DNA from: Diaminobutyricibacter sp. McL0608
GTDB lineage: Bacteria; Actinomycetota; Actinomycetes; Actinomycetales; Microbacteriaceae
Direction: 5' to 3'
Assembly: GCF_039613825.1 (NCBI RefSeq)
Contig: NZ_CP154826.1
Coordinates: 1,798,001-1,862,000, forward strand
Length of the DNA stretch: 64,000 nucleotides
In this document: positions 17,699 through 26,979 of the stretch, in pieces
Layout of the letters: each line of letters opens with the position of its first letter
Numbering within the stretch: the first letter of the stretch is position 1
The notes under the pieces: model-generated
Told to the model about the DNA's origin: nothing
Seen by the model: the letters and a program-made list of their open reading frames with translations, nothing else
Database searches by the model: none
Made by a program: the position numbers and the translations under genes

Positions 17699-19186
17699 CT
17701 ACTGTCGCGAAAAGTCCTCGGCCAGACGGATGAGCGCGCGTACGCTGACGGCGGACGGACCTTTGCCGGTGAATCCGTAGGGGGCGGCCGGGCCCTTCGC
17801 CGGTCCTGCGATGTCGAGGTGCGCCCAGGGGATGCGCGCGGCGTCATCGCCGTCTCCGTTGGTTCCGACGAATTCCTGGAGGAACACGCCGGCGAGCAAC
17901 ATTCCCCCCGCTGTGTTTCCCGGGTTAGCGTTCGCGATGTCGGCGATGTCCGAGTTGATCGTCGCGCGCAATTCGCCCGGGAGGGGCATCGGCCAGAGCA
18001 GTTCGCCGGTCGCCGTGGCGGCGTCGACGACCTGCCCGACGAACGCGTCATCGCCCATGACGGCCGCGTAGCGCGTGCCGAGCGCGACCATCGCAGCCCC
18101 GGTCAGGGTCGCGACGTCCACGATGGCGTCGGGATGCTCTTCACTCGCGGCGACGAGGCCGTCGGCCATGACGAGACGCCCTTCGGCGTCCGTGTTCAGC
18201 ACCTCGACCGTCTTGCCGCCGCGGATGCGGAGCACGTCGTTCGGGCGGATGGCGTTGCCCGAGGGCATGTTCTCGGCGATGCACAGCCACGCGGTGACGC
18301 GCACCGGAAGCTGGAGCTGCGCCGCCGCGAGGGTGACGGCCAGAACCGTCGCCGCGCCGGTCATGTCGTATTTCATGCCGACCATCCCGGTCGGCGGCTT
18401 CAGCGAAAGGCCCCCGGTGTCGAAGGTGATTCCCTTTCCGACCAATGCGAGGTGCTTGCCTGCACCGGCCGGCGAATACGCGACCTTCACGAGGCGTGGA
18501 CCGCGGGTCGACCCCTGGCCCACCCCGAGGATTCCGCCGAATCCTTCCGCTTCGAGCGCCGCCTCATCCCAGATGGTGACGTCGACGGGAAGGCCTTCAC
18601 TGCTGTCCGCCGCGGCCCTGGCCAGAGAGGCCGGGTACAGGTCCAATGGGGGAGTGTTGACCAGGTCCTTCACGAGAGTGACGGCCTCGGCGACGGCTGT
18701 CGCGTGTGTGACCAGCGCATCCGCATCCGCCACGTCTCCGACGATCACGACGGACGAAACGGGCTCTTTCACCGAGGCGGCCGACGACACCCGGTAGGCC
18801 GTGAAGGCGTACGCGCCGAGGGCCGCACCCTCGAGGAGCGCGCCTGCTTCGGCGTCGCCGCTGAACGGGATGGCGACGGCCACCCGCTGAAATCCGGCGA
18901 GCTGGCGGATGGCCGACCCGGCCGCATAGCGCAGCGCATCCTCAGTGCGTTCCGCAGGGATCCCGATCACTGCGACCGGCGCCTCGCCGGCTCCCCGGGG
19001 AAGCCGGACGAGCTCGTCCTTTCCTCCACCGAAACCGATGGCGTCGAGTTGCGCTGCGATCGCGCCGAAGTCGGATGCGGCGACCAGCGCGACAGACCCG
19101 TTCGTGACCGTGGCGCCGATCACCACCACGTCGAGATCGGTGCTGGGAGGGACGGATGCGGAGAACGCGAGTGCAGGCACAGTCAT
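17699..19186 (-). CDS. pepA: Leucyl aminopeptidase (M17 family)
   Basis: Cytosolic two-metal aminopeptidase removing N-terminal residues from peptides. The 495-residue protein shows a variable N-terminal domain and the M17 catalytic domain: VGKGITFDTGGLSLKP with the first metal ligands and the family signature NTDAEGRLVMAD with Asp and Glu ligands and the active-site Arg. Length is normal. The gene diverges from the PAC2 gene across about 97 bp and precedes lpdA on the same strand. Some PepA proteins also bind DNA, but nothing here supports that. Confidence 0.95.
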   Translation of the reverse strand: MTVPALAFSASVPPSTDLDVVVIGATVTNGSVALVAASDFGAIAAQLDAIGFGGGKDELVRLPRGAGEAPVAVIGIPAERTEDALRYAAGSAIRQLAGFQRVAVAIPFSGDAEAGALLEGAALGAYAFTAYRVSSAASVKEPVSSVVIVGDVADADALVTHATAVAEAVTLVKDLVNTPPLDLYPASLARAAADSSEGLPVDVTIWDEAALEAEGFGGILGVGQGSTRGPRLVKVAYSPAGAGKHLALVGKGITFDTGGLSLKPPTGMVGMKYDMTGAATVLAVTLAAAQLQLPVRVTAWLCIAENMPSGNAIRPNDVLRIRGGKTVEVLNTDAEGRLVMADGLVAASEEHPDAIVDVATLTGAAMVALGTRYAAVMGDDAFVGQVVDAATATGELLWPMPLPGELRATINSDIADIANANPGNTAGGMLLAGVFLQEFVGTNGDGDDAARIPWAHLDIAGPAKGPAAPYGFTGKGPSAVSVRALIRLAEDFSRQ

Positions 19187-19271
19187 GGTTCGAATGTAGT
19201 CGCATGCAGGTGTTCGCTCTCGGCGTGCGCACTACCCCGCGGTTCCCGGCAATGCCGCAGCGGGCGCCGTT

Positions 19272-19277
19272 TAGAGT
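19272..19277 (+). promoter_or_regulatory. -10 element TAGAGT of a probable leaderless promoter
   Basis: TAGAGT ends 6 nt before ATG 19284, the same sequence and spacing as before the gene at 8017. The gene has no Shine-Dalgarno, consistent with a leaderless transcript. Confidence 0.45.
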
Positions 19278-19283
19278 TGAATC

Positions 19284-20213
19284 ATGCAGGACCCAGCCGA
19301 CCTCTATGAACGCAATCCTGACCTCCGCGAGGTCCCGGAAGGGTTGAACCTGGTCGCCGGCCTGACCGGATTCGCCGATGCCGGGGCGGGCGTCACCCAG
19401 CTCGGCACCTATCTTCTCGGCACGTTGGACCACGATGTCGTCGCGACGTTCGACGCGGACATCCTGCTCGACTACCGCGCGCGCCGCCCGACGATCTACT
19501 TCGACCAGGACCACCTGACCGACTATGAGCCGGCGACACTCAAGCTCTATCTCGCGTACGACGAGCTTCGTCAGCCGTTCCTTCTTCTCACCGGTTTCGA
19601 GCCCGATTTCCAGTGGGAGCGTTTCACCACGGCTGTGCTCGGCCTGATCGACAAGCTCAAGGTCAAGGGCGTCACCTGGGTGCATTCCATTCCCATGCCT
19701 GTTCCTCACACCCGGCCGATCGGGGTGACGGTGAGCGGAAACCGCGCGGACCTGATCGACGCGATGTCGATCTGGAAACCGCACACACAAGTCCCGGCGA
19801 ACGCTCTCCACCTCGTCGAGTACCGGCTTCAGCAGCTCGCGTATCCGATCGCCGGTTTCATCCTGCTGGTCCCGCACTATCTCGCCGACACCGAATATCC
19901 GGCCGCCGCGATCACGGCGCTCGAGAGCATCAGTGCCGCCACGGGCCTGATCTTCCCGACCGACCGCCTCCGTCAGGAGGACCGCGATTTCGTCGCCAAC
20001 ATCGACGAACAGGTCGCATCGAACCCCGAACTCGGTAAGCTCGTCGGCGCTCTCGAAGAGCGTCACGACAGCTATATGCAGGACACCAACCTCCGCTCCC
20101 CGCTCACGGACGAAGACGGCGAATTGCCGTCGGCCGACGAGATCGCCCAGGAGCTTGAGAACTTCCTCGCCTTCCGTCGCCATGGCGACGATGAGAACGG
20201 CCAGTCGCGTTAA
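19284..20213 (+). CDS. PAC2 family protein (proteasome-assembly-chaperone-like)
   Basis: 309 residues beginning MQDPADLYERNPDL. The PAC2 fold is recognisable: NLVAGLTGFADAGAGVTQLG near residue 21, then DYRARRPTIYFD and FLLLTGFEPDFQWERF, ending with an acidic C-terminal tail. PAC2 proteins are common in actinobacteria; in eukaryotes the family helps proteasome assembly, while the bacterial role is unknown. No proteasome genes are in the window. The following methyltransferase gene starts 4 bp after the stop, so the two are probably co-translated. Confidence 0.88.
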   Translation: MQDPADLYERNPDLREVPEGLNLVAGLTGFADAGAGVTQLGTYLLGTLDHDVVATFDADILLDYRARRPTIYFDQDHLTDYEPATLKLYLAYDELRQPFLLLTGFEPDFQWERFTTAVLGLIDKLKVKGVTWVHSIPMPVPHTRPIGVTVSGNRADLIDAMSIWKPHTQVPANALHLVEYRLQQLAYPIAGFILLVPHYLADTEYPAAAITALESISAATGLIFPTDRLRQEDRDFVANIDEQVASNPELGKLVGALEERHDSYMQDTNLRSPLTDEDGELPSADEIAQELENFLAFRRHGDDENGQSR

Positions 20214-20217
20214 CGGG

Positions 20218-20862
20218 ATGGCCGGGTCGTCCTTCCTCGACGTCGCACGCGCGGCCTACGACACGGTCGCAGTCGACTACGCGGCACTGCTGAAGGACGA
20301 GCTCAGCGTCAAGCCGTGGGATCGCGCGATGCTCGCGACCTTCGCCGAGCTGGTGCTCGCCGACGGCTCCGGCCCGGTGGCGGATCTCGGATGCGGTCCG
20401 GGACGGATCACCGCCCACCTCCACCATCTCGGTCTCGACGCCTTCGGCATCGACCTGTCGCCTGGCATGATCGCCGTGGCTCGCGCCGCGTATCCCGACC
20501 TCAGGTTCTCGGAAGGGACGATCACTGCCCTCGACCTCGCGAGCGGGTCCCTCGCCGGGGCGGTCGCGTGGTATTCGATCATCCACACCCCGCCGCCGGA
20601 GTTGCCGGCCGTCTTCGCCGAGTTCGCCCGGGTGCTCGCTCCGGGTGGCAGACTCCTTCTCGCGTTCCAGGTCGGCGACGAGCGGCGTCACCTCGACCAG
20701 GCGTACGGGCATGCGATCTCCCTCGACGCCTGGCGGCTGTCTCCGGAGTCTGTGGTGCGTCAGCTCGGCGAGGCGGGACTCGAGGCGGATGCGCGCCTCG
20801 TCAGGGAACCCGACGCGTTCGAGAAGGTCCCGCAGGCGTTCATCGTCGCCCGCCGTCCGTAG
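20218..20862 (+). CDS. Class I SAM-dependent methyltransferase
   Basis: 214 residues. The Rossmann-like methyltransferase core shows motif I VADLGCGPGRIT, the acidic residue after beta2 in GIDLSPGMIAVA, and the post-I region EGTITALDL; then VLAPGGRLLLAFQ as motif III. Substrate unknown; the fold resembles UbiE/MenG-type and other small-molecule methyltransferases. ATG 20218 follows the PAC2 stop by 4 bp without a clear ribosome site, so reinitiation is likely. ATG 20191 is an alternative start that would overlap PAC2. Confidence 0.8.
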   Translation: MAGSSFLDVARAAYDTVAVDYAALLKDELSVKPWDRAMLATFAELVLADGSGPVADLGCGPGRITAHLHHLGLDAFGIDLSPGMIAVARAAYPDLRFSEGTITALDLASGSLAGAVAWYSIIHTPPPELPAVFAEFARVLAPGGRLLLAFQVGDERRHLDQAYGHAISLDAWRLSPESVVRQLGEAGLEADARLVREPDAFEKVPQAFIVARRP

Positions 20863-20901
20863 CCGGCGAAGGTCGTTCCTCCGGCGTATTAGCCTCTAAG
20901 G

Positions 20902-22236
20902 GTGAACTCGCGACGATCCTGGCTGATCTTCGCGGTCGGTGTATTCGGCTACCTGGTGGCCGTGATGCAGCGCACGACCATTGGTGTCGCGGGTGTGGCG
21001 GCGACCGAGCGGTTCCACAGCACGGCATCCGTCCTGTCGACGCTCGCCGTCGTGCAGCTCATCGTCTATGCAGCCATGCAGATCCCGGTCGGCGTGCTCA
21101 TCGACCGGGTCGGGTCGCGCTGGCTGATGACCGTCGGCACAGCCCTGATGATCGCAGGACAGGTCACCGTCGCGCTGGCGCCGACCATCGGGATCGCCGT
21201 CATCGGCCGCATCCTGGTCGGGGCCGGCGACGCCACGATCTTCACCTCGCTCATCCGGCTGACGAGCTCCTGGTTCACCGGGCGTCTCGTCCCTCAGCTC
21301 TCCCAGTGGATCGGCAACATCGGGCAGCTGGGCCAGGTTCTGTCGGCCATCCCGTTCGCGCTGATACTCCACCAGTCGGGCTGGACGACCGCATTCCTGA
21401 GCGCGGCATCGCTTTCGGTCGTCGCGCTCGTCGGCATCGTGGCGTTCATCCACGACCGACCGGTCGGTTCTCGTGAGGGACCGCGGCCCACGAACTGGGC
21501 CGAGTCGCTGCGTCTGCTCCGCGTCAGCCTGCAGCGGCCGGGCACACAGCTCGGATTCTGGTCGCACTTCGTGACGCAGTCGTCCGGCACGGTATTCAGC
21601 CTCATGTGGGGTTTCCCGTTCATGGTCTACGGGCTGGGGATCGACCCGAGCCTCGCGGCCGGTCTTCTCATCGTGATGGTCGTTGCCGGGCTGATCTCCG
21701 GGCCCATCCTCGGCCTGCTCACGGCACGGTTCCCACTACGACGGAGCAACCTGGTCCTCGCCATCGTCGCCATGATGGGCCTCGCGTGGGCGACCGTCCT
21801 GCTCTGGCCGGGCACACCGCCGTTCTGGCTGCTCATCCTGCTTCTGGTCGCCATCGGGATCGGGGGACCGGGGTCGCTCATCGGTTTCGACTTCGCCCGC
21901 ACCTCCAATCCGTTGCACAGCCTCGGATCGGCGAACGGAATCGTCAACGTCGGAGGATTCCTCGCGAGTTTCGTGATGATGTTCCTGATCGGCGTGGCGC
22001 TCGATGTCGAGAACAATCTGCACATCGCGGCTGGCCAGCCGTCCGATCTCTACGCACTCGACTCCTTCAGGTGGGCGTTCGCGATCCAGTACGTCATCAT
22101 CGGCATCGGCGTCGTCTTCCTCGTCCGCGCCCGCAGGCGCACGCGCCGCCGACTCGCCCGGGAAGAGGGAATAGAAGTGGCACCACTCTGGGTTGCATTG
22201 AGTGAAGCGTGGAGGCGGCGCGGGCGTGAAGCCTGA
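20902..22236 (+). CDS. Major facilitator superfamily transporter
   Basis: 444 residues with about twelve hydrophobic helices. The loop after helix 2 has the MFS motif GVLIDRVGSRW. Helix-rich halves are separated by a basic cytoplasmic loop (about residues 185-205). It belongs broadly to the NarK/hexuronate-like branch by appearance, but the substrate cannot be set. GTG 20902 is the start; a TATTAG hexamer lies 9 nt upstream. The final cytoplasmic tail is strongly basic (RARRRTRRR). Monocistronic by context, 39 bp after the methyltransferase and about 200 bp before the sigma factor gene. Confidence 0.85.
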   Translation: MNSRRSWLIFAVGVFGYLVAVMQRTTIGVAGVAATERFHSTASVLSTLAVVQLIVYAAMQIPVGVLIDRVGSRWLMTVGTALMIAGQVTVALAPTIGIAVIGRILVGAGDATIFTSLIRLTSSWFTGRLVPQLSQWIGNIGQLGQVLSAIPFALILHQSGWTTAFLSAASLSVVALVGIVAFIHDRPVGSREGPRPTNWAESLRLLRVSLQRPGTQLGFWSHFVTQSSGTVFSLMWGFPFMVYGLGIDPSLAAGLLIVMVVAGLISGPILGLLTARFPLRRSNLVLAIVAMMGLAWATVLLWPGTPPFWLLILLLVAIGIGGPGSLIGFDFARTSNPLHSLGSANGIVNVGGFLASFVMMFLIGVALDVENNLHIAAGQPSDLYALDSFRWAFAIQYVIIGIGVVFLVRARRRTRRRLAREEGIEVAPLWVALSEAWRRRGREA

Positions 22237-22438
22237 CAAAGGCCGTGGCTGGGGGCTCACCTAAAGCGTGCAATAATTGATGATCGGACCCGTTCATATC
22301 CTGGGCGCGGCGTATCTACGATCGTCGCGAAAAAGACTCAGGACTTGACATGGGTCTTAGTAATGTCCGCATGCAACCTGAGCCAGGCAGTGTCACACGA
22401 GTGCGAACCCGTCTCCGCTTGGTATGAAAGGTGTTCAC

Positions 22439-23824
<1,386 letters not shown>

Positions 23825-23832
23825 GCAACCGG

Positions 23833-25119
23833 GTGCGGTACAGGCTGGCGGTCATCGCCGGTCGTCTCGCTCGCTGGGTGCTGCGGCTCCGTGGGGGCGG
23901 CTCTGCCGTCCCCGGCAGGGTCGCGCTCGCGATCGCTCCGCGGTTCCTCGAGCGTTCGATGACCCGGCTTCCTCTGGGCGTGCTCTTCGTGAGCGGCTCG
24001 AACGGCAAGTCCACGACGACGAACATGCTGACCGGGATCCTGCGCGAGCACGGTCTCGATGTCTTCACGAACCCGTCGGGCGGAAACCTTCCGCAGGGGA
24101 TCGCGTCGGCGCTTCTCGCCTCGGTGCCCCTCGACGGATATGTGCGCGGGGATGTCGCGGTGATCGAGGTCGATGAGGCCTACGGTGTAAACTTGGCGAC
24201 GATCCTCAAGCCGCGCGGCGCGCTGCTGCTCAATGTGCAGATCGACCAGCTGAACCGCTTCTTCGAGCCGGCCCGTGTCGTCGGGATGCTGCGTTCGATC
24301 GCCGACACTGCATCCGAGTTCGTCGTGGTGAACGCCGATGACGACAGCCTCCGGGGCGTCGGCGCGGAGCTTGCAGCGCAGGGCCGCGATGTGACGGCGT
24401 TCGGCGTCGCACCGTCGCTCATCGCGGCGTCGCCGAACGGTCTGGCGAACGTCGAGGATTTCGCAGGTGGCGCTGTCGGGGGGAGCGCCGAGAACGCACT
24501 CCCTGCATCCCGGGTGATTGTCGCGGCGCTCGACGCCCGTACTGCCCGCCTCGACGTCGACGCTTCACCGGTCGAGGTCGCGCTTCCGGCACGCGGACTG
24601 CACTACGCAGTGGATGCGGCCGGAGCTACGGCCACGGCCCTGCGCGTGCTCGGCGACCGGTTCTCGGCCGACGCCACCGCACGGGCGATGACCGCCCTTC
24701 GCACGGTCTACGGCCGTGGCGAGACCCTGCGCGTCGGCGATGAAGACGTCGAGATCATCATGATGAAGAACCCGCCGAGCCTTCAGCTGAACCTCGACTA
24801 TCTCGCGGAGCCTCCCGAGCAGGTCTTCGTCGCCGTCGACGAGGGCACCCCGGATCCGTCCTGGGTGTACGACATCGACCTTTCGTCGATCACCCACGTC
24901 GACGTGGTCTCCGGCACGAAGGCTTGGCAGTTCGCGACACGATTCGCCTACGACGGGATCCCGGTGACCTCGGTCCTGCCCGAGCTCCGTCCAGCGCTCA
25001 AGGCCTTCCTCGATCTGCCGAAGCCGACCCGGGGGACGAAGACGATGATCGTCAACTACGAGCAGATGATGCTCATCCGCAAGCAGCTCGGATTCCTCGA
25101 GTTGGAGGGCAGCCCGTGA
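23833..25119 (+). CDS. murT: MurT-like Mur-ligase family protein lacking the zinc ribbon
   Basis: 428 residues related to MurT, the ligase subunit of lipid II isoglutaminyl synthase, which activates the D-Glu alpha-carboxylate of lipid II with ATP. Seen: P-loop GSNGKSTTT (residues 55-63), the VIEVDEAYG acid motif (E112, D114, E115), VVVNADDD, and the C-terminal MurT/DUF1727 domain with PDPSWVYDIDL and VVSGTKAW. Odd: the protein has no cysteine at all, so the four-Cys zinc ribbon of typical MurT is absent, and the usual NPAG/ND motifs read NPPS and VDE. GTG start 8 bp after rpoD; stop overlaps gatD as GTGA. Probably a divergent ligase; see the linked finding. Confidence 0.85.
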   Translation: MRYRLAVIAGRLARWVLRLRGGGSAVPGRVALAIAPRFLERSMTRLPLGVLFVSGSNGKSTTTNMLTGILREHGLDVFTNPSGGNLPQGIASALLASVPLDGYVRGDVAVIEVDEAYGVNLATILKPRGALLLNVQIDQLNRFFEPARVVGMLRSIADTASEFVVVNADDDSLRGVGAELAAQGRDVTAFGVAPSLIAASPNGLANVEDFAGGAVGGSAENALPASRVIVAALDARTARLDVDASPVEVALPARGLHYAVDAAGATATALRVLGDRFSADATARAMTALRTVYGRGETLRVGDEDVEIIMMKNPPSLQLNLDYLAEPPEQVFVAVDEGTPDPSWVYDIDLSSITHVDVVSGTKAWQFATRFAYDGIPVTSVLPELRPALKAFLDLPKPTRGTKTMIVNYEQMMLIRKQLGFLELEGSP

Positions 25120-25871
25120 GCGCCCCGGTGAGAATCCTGCACCTCTATCCCCGTGAGCTCGGAATCAACGGCGACGCCGGGAACGTGACCGCACTCGTGA
25201 AGCGCGCCGAGTGGCGGGGGCTCGAGGCCACGGTGCACCACCATGACGTCGGCGACGAGTTGGTCACGGCGGTCGACATCATCCACATCGGCAGCGGCCC
25301 GTTGTCGTCGCAGCGCATCGTCCACGAGGACGTCCTGCGGATCGCGGCCGCCCTTCGCGAGCTTGCTTCATCCGGTGTCCCGCTCCTCGCCGTCGCAGGC
25401 GGCTGGCAGCTCCTCGGGCACCAGCTGGTGACGAGCGACGGCGAGACGCTTGCCGGCGCGGGAGTCTTCCCGTCGCTCGCGACACTCGGCACTGAACGAC
25501 ACGTGGGCGAAGTGGTCGTCGACTCCGCCGACGGAGTACTCGCAGGCTTCGAGAACCACTCGGCCGCGACCGTCCTCGATGCGGGCTCAGAGCCGCTCGG
25601 AACGGTCGTCGAGGGATTCGGAAACGGTGCGGATCCCACCGGCCGGCGAGTCGAGGGCGTCCGGGTGGGCGAGTCGGTCGGGACGCACCTGCACGGACCC
25701 GTCCTGCCGATGAACCCCGTGCTCGCCGACCGCATGCTCGCGGCAGCACTTGCGCTTCGTGGGGAAGAACTGCCTCAGCCGATCTCGCGCGAACTGTCGG
25801 GGGCCGACGGTTTCGCCGCGAACGCCCGACGCGCGATCGCGCAGAGAACCGGCGCCAGGACAGCTCGCTGA
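25116..25871 (+). CDS. gatD: GatD-like amidotransferase homologue without nucleophile cysteine
   Basis: 251 residues of the CobB/CobQ-type glutaminase family. GatD normally hydrolyses glutamine and feeds ammonia to MurT. Motifs seen are LHLYPRELGINGDAGNV, the nucleophile-elbow LLAVAGGWQLLG, and GTHLHGPVLPMNP. In the elbow the residue expected to be the catalytic Cys (position 94) is Ala, and the whole protein contains no cysteine, while the catalytic His (H193) is kept. Glutaminase activity is therefore very unlikely. The gene overlaps murT by 4 nt (GTGA), so it still forms a coupled pair and may be a structural or substrate-gating subunit. Confidence 0.85.
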   Translation: MSAPVRILHLYPRELGINGDAGNVTALVKRAEWRGLEATVHHHDVGDELVTAVDIIHIGSGPLSSQRIVHEDVLRIAAALRELASSGVPLLAVAGGWQLLGHQLVTSDGETLAGAGVFPSLATLGTERHVGEVVVDSADGVLAGFENHSAATVLDAGSEPLGTVVEGFGNGADPTGRRVEGVRVGESVGTHLHGPVLPMNPVLADRMLAAALALRGEELPQPISRELSGADGFAANARRAIAQRTGARTAR

Positions 25872-25908
25872 CGGGGACCCGCCGTCAGGTCGTGCAGATC
25901 GGTCCGGA

Positions 25909-26979
25909 TCAGCCGATGTAGACGCGCGTCACGCGCGGCATCACACCGGTGACCAGCTCGTCGCCGATGGTCTCGGCCCAGTCAGCCCACGTCTCCGCCG
26001 TCGGTTCACCCTCGGCGCCTGAACCGAATACGACGGCGATGTCTCCGACGCGGACGCGATCGCTGCCGCAGTCGATGACGGTGCTGTCGACGCCCACCTC
26101 GACGACCCGCCGGCGCACGCCGTTCACGAGCACGGACGCTTTCGCCGTTCCCAGGGTCGGGACACCGTCGGCGAATCCGATGCCGATTCGCGCCCGCGTG
26201 CTCCCGTCGACATGAATCCCCGCGACGGGCGCCTCGAGTCGCATCACCGGTACGAGTCCGAGCTCGGTGCCGGATGTGTCGTCGAAGGGGGAGATCCCGT
26301 AGGCGGCGATGCCGAATCGGACGAGATCGAAGCGAGCCTCGGGCATTCGGATTCCTGCCGAGCTGGCCGCCAGGTGCAGGACCTCGAAGACAGCGCCGCG
26401 CTCCTCGGCGACGGCGACCGCCTTGTGGAACTCCGCCAGCGCAGCTTCGTCGTCGGCGATGGATGCGTCAGCCAGGTGCGACCATGCCGCGCGCACCCGC
26501 ACGACCCCCGCGTCCTGCAGCGCGAGGGCGGCGTCGACGAGCGCCGGCCAGTCCTCGGGACTGGCACCGTTGCGGCTGAGTCCCGTGTCCACTTTGAGGT
26601 GGACGACCGCGGGGCGGTTCGCGGCGGCGCGCTCGATCGCGTCGAGCTGCCAGCGAGCCGAGATGCCGAGCTCGATGTCGGCCTCGATGCCGGCCAGGAA
26701 GTCGGTGTTCGGACCGTGGAGCCAGGCGAGGAGCGGAACAGTGATCCCGGCGTCGCGGAGCACCAGCCCCGCCGGGATCTCCAGCACGGCGAGGGCTGTC
26801 GCCCCGGCGTCGAGCCCGGCCCGCGCGATCGGGATGAGTCCGTGTCCGTAGGCGTCGGCTTTGACCGCCAGCATGACCTCGGCGGGCGCCGCGATCTGGG
26901 CCAGTCGGGCGACATTGTGCCGCAGAGCGGCGAGGTCGATGACGGCACGGGGGAGCGCGGCGGTGTTTGCGACTGTCAT
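25909..26979 (-). CDS. Alanine racemase-like protein with PLP lysine but lacking the catalytic Tyr segment
   Basis: About 356 residues of the fold-type III racemase family. The N-terminal barrel is complete: AVKADAYGHG holds the PLP lysine (K40), and LVRFGIAAYG near residue 220 keeps the Arg that contacts the PLP ring nitrogen. In the C-terminal beta domain the family motif G-x-SYG-x-TY, carrying the catalytic Tyr265-equivalent, is deleted: the chain passes directly from VAGIHVDGSTRA to IGIGFADG. The usual GR-x-x-MDQ motif reads VEVGVDSTV. Its ATG overlaps the stop of the preceding racemase-like gene (ATGA). As a homodimer it should be defective; with its neighbour it could form one complete active site. 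Confidence 0.85.
   Translation of the reverse strand: MTVANTAALPRAVIDLAALRHNVARLAQIAAPAEVMLAVKADAYGHGLIPIARAGLDAGATALAVLEIPAGLVLRDAGITVPLLAWLHGPNTDFLAGIEADIELGISARWQLDAIERAAANRPAVVHLKVDTGLSRNGASPEDWPALVDAALALQDAGVVRVRAAWSHLADASIADDEAALAEFHKAVAVAEERGAVFEVLHLAASSAGIRMPEARFDLVRFGIAAYGISPFDDTSGTELGLVPVMRLEAPVAGIHVDGSTRARIGIGFADGVPTLGTAKASVLVNGVRRRVVEVGVDSTVIDCGSDRVRVGDIAVVFGSGAEGEPTAETWADWAETIGDELVTGVMPRVTRVYIG

Noticed and set aside
16229-19309. Open frame of 1026 codons on the plus strand across lpdA and pepA
   Set aside because: It runs through two well-supported minus-strand genes and their intergenic gap and shows no domain.
22345-22350. TTGACA upstream of rpoD as a full promoter
   Set aside because: No -10-like hexamer lies 16-19 nt downstream; the nearest, TAATGT, is only 10 nt away.
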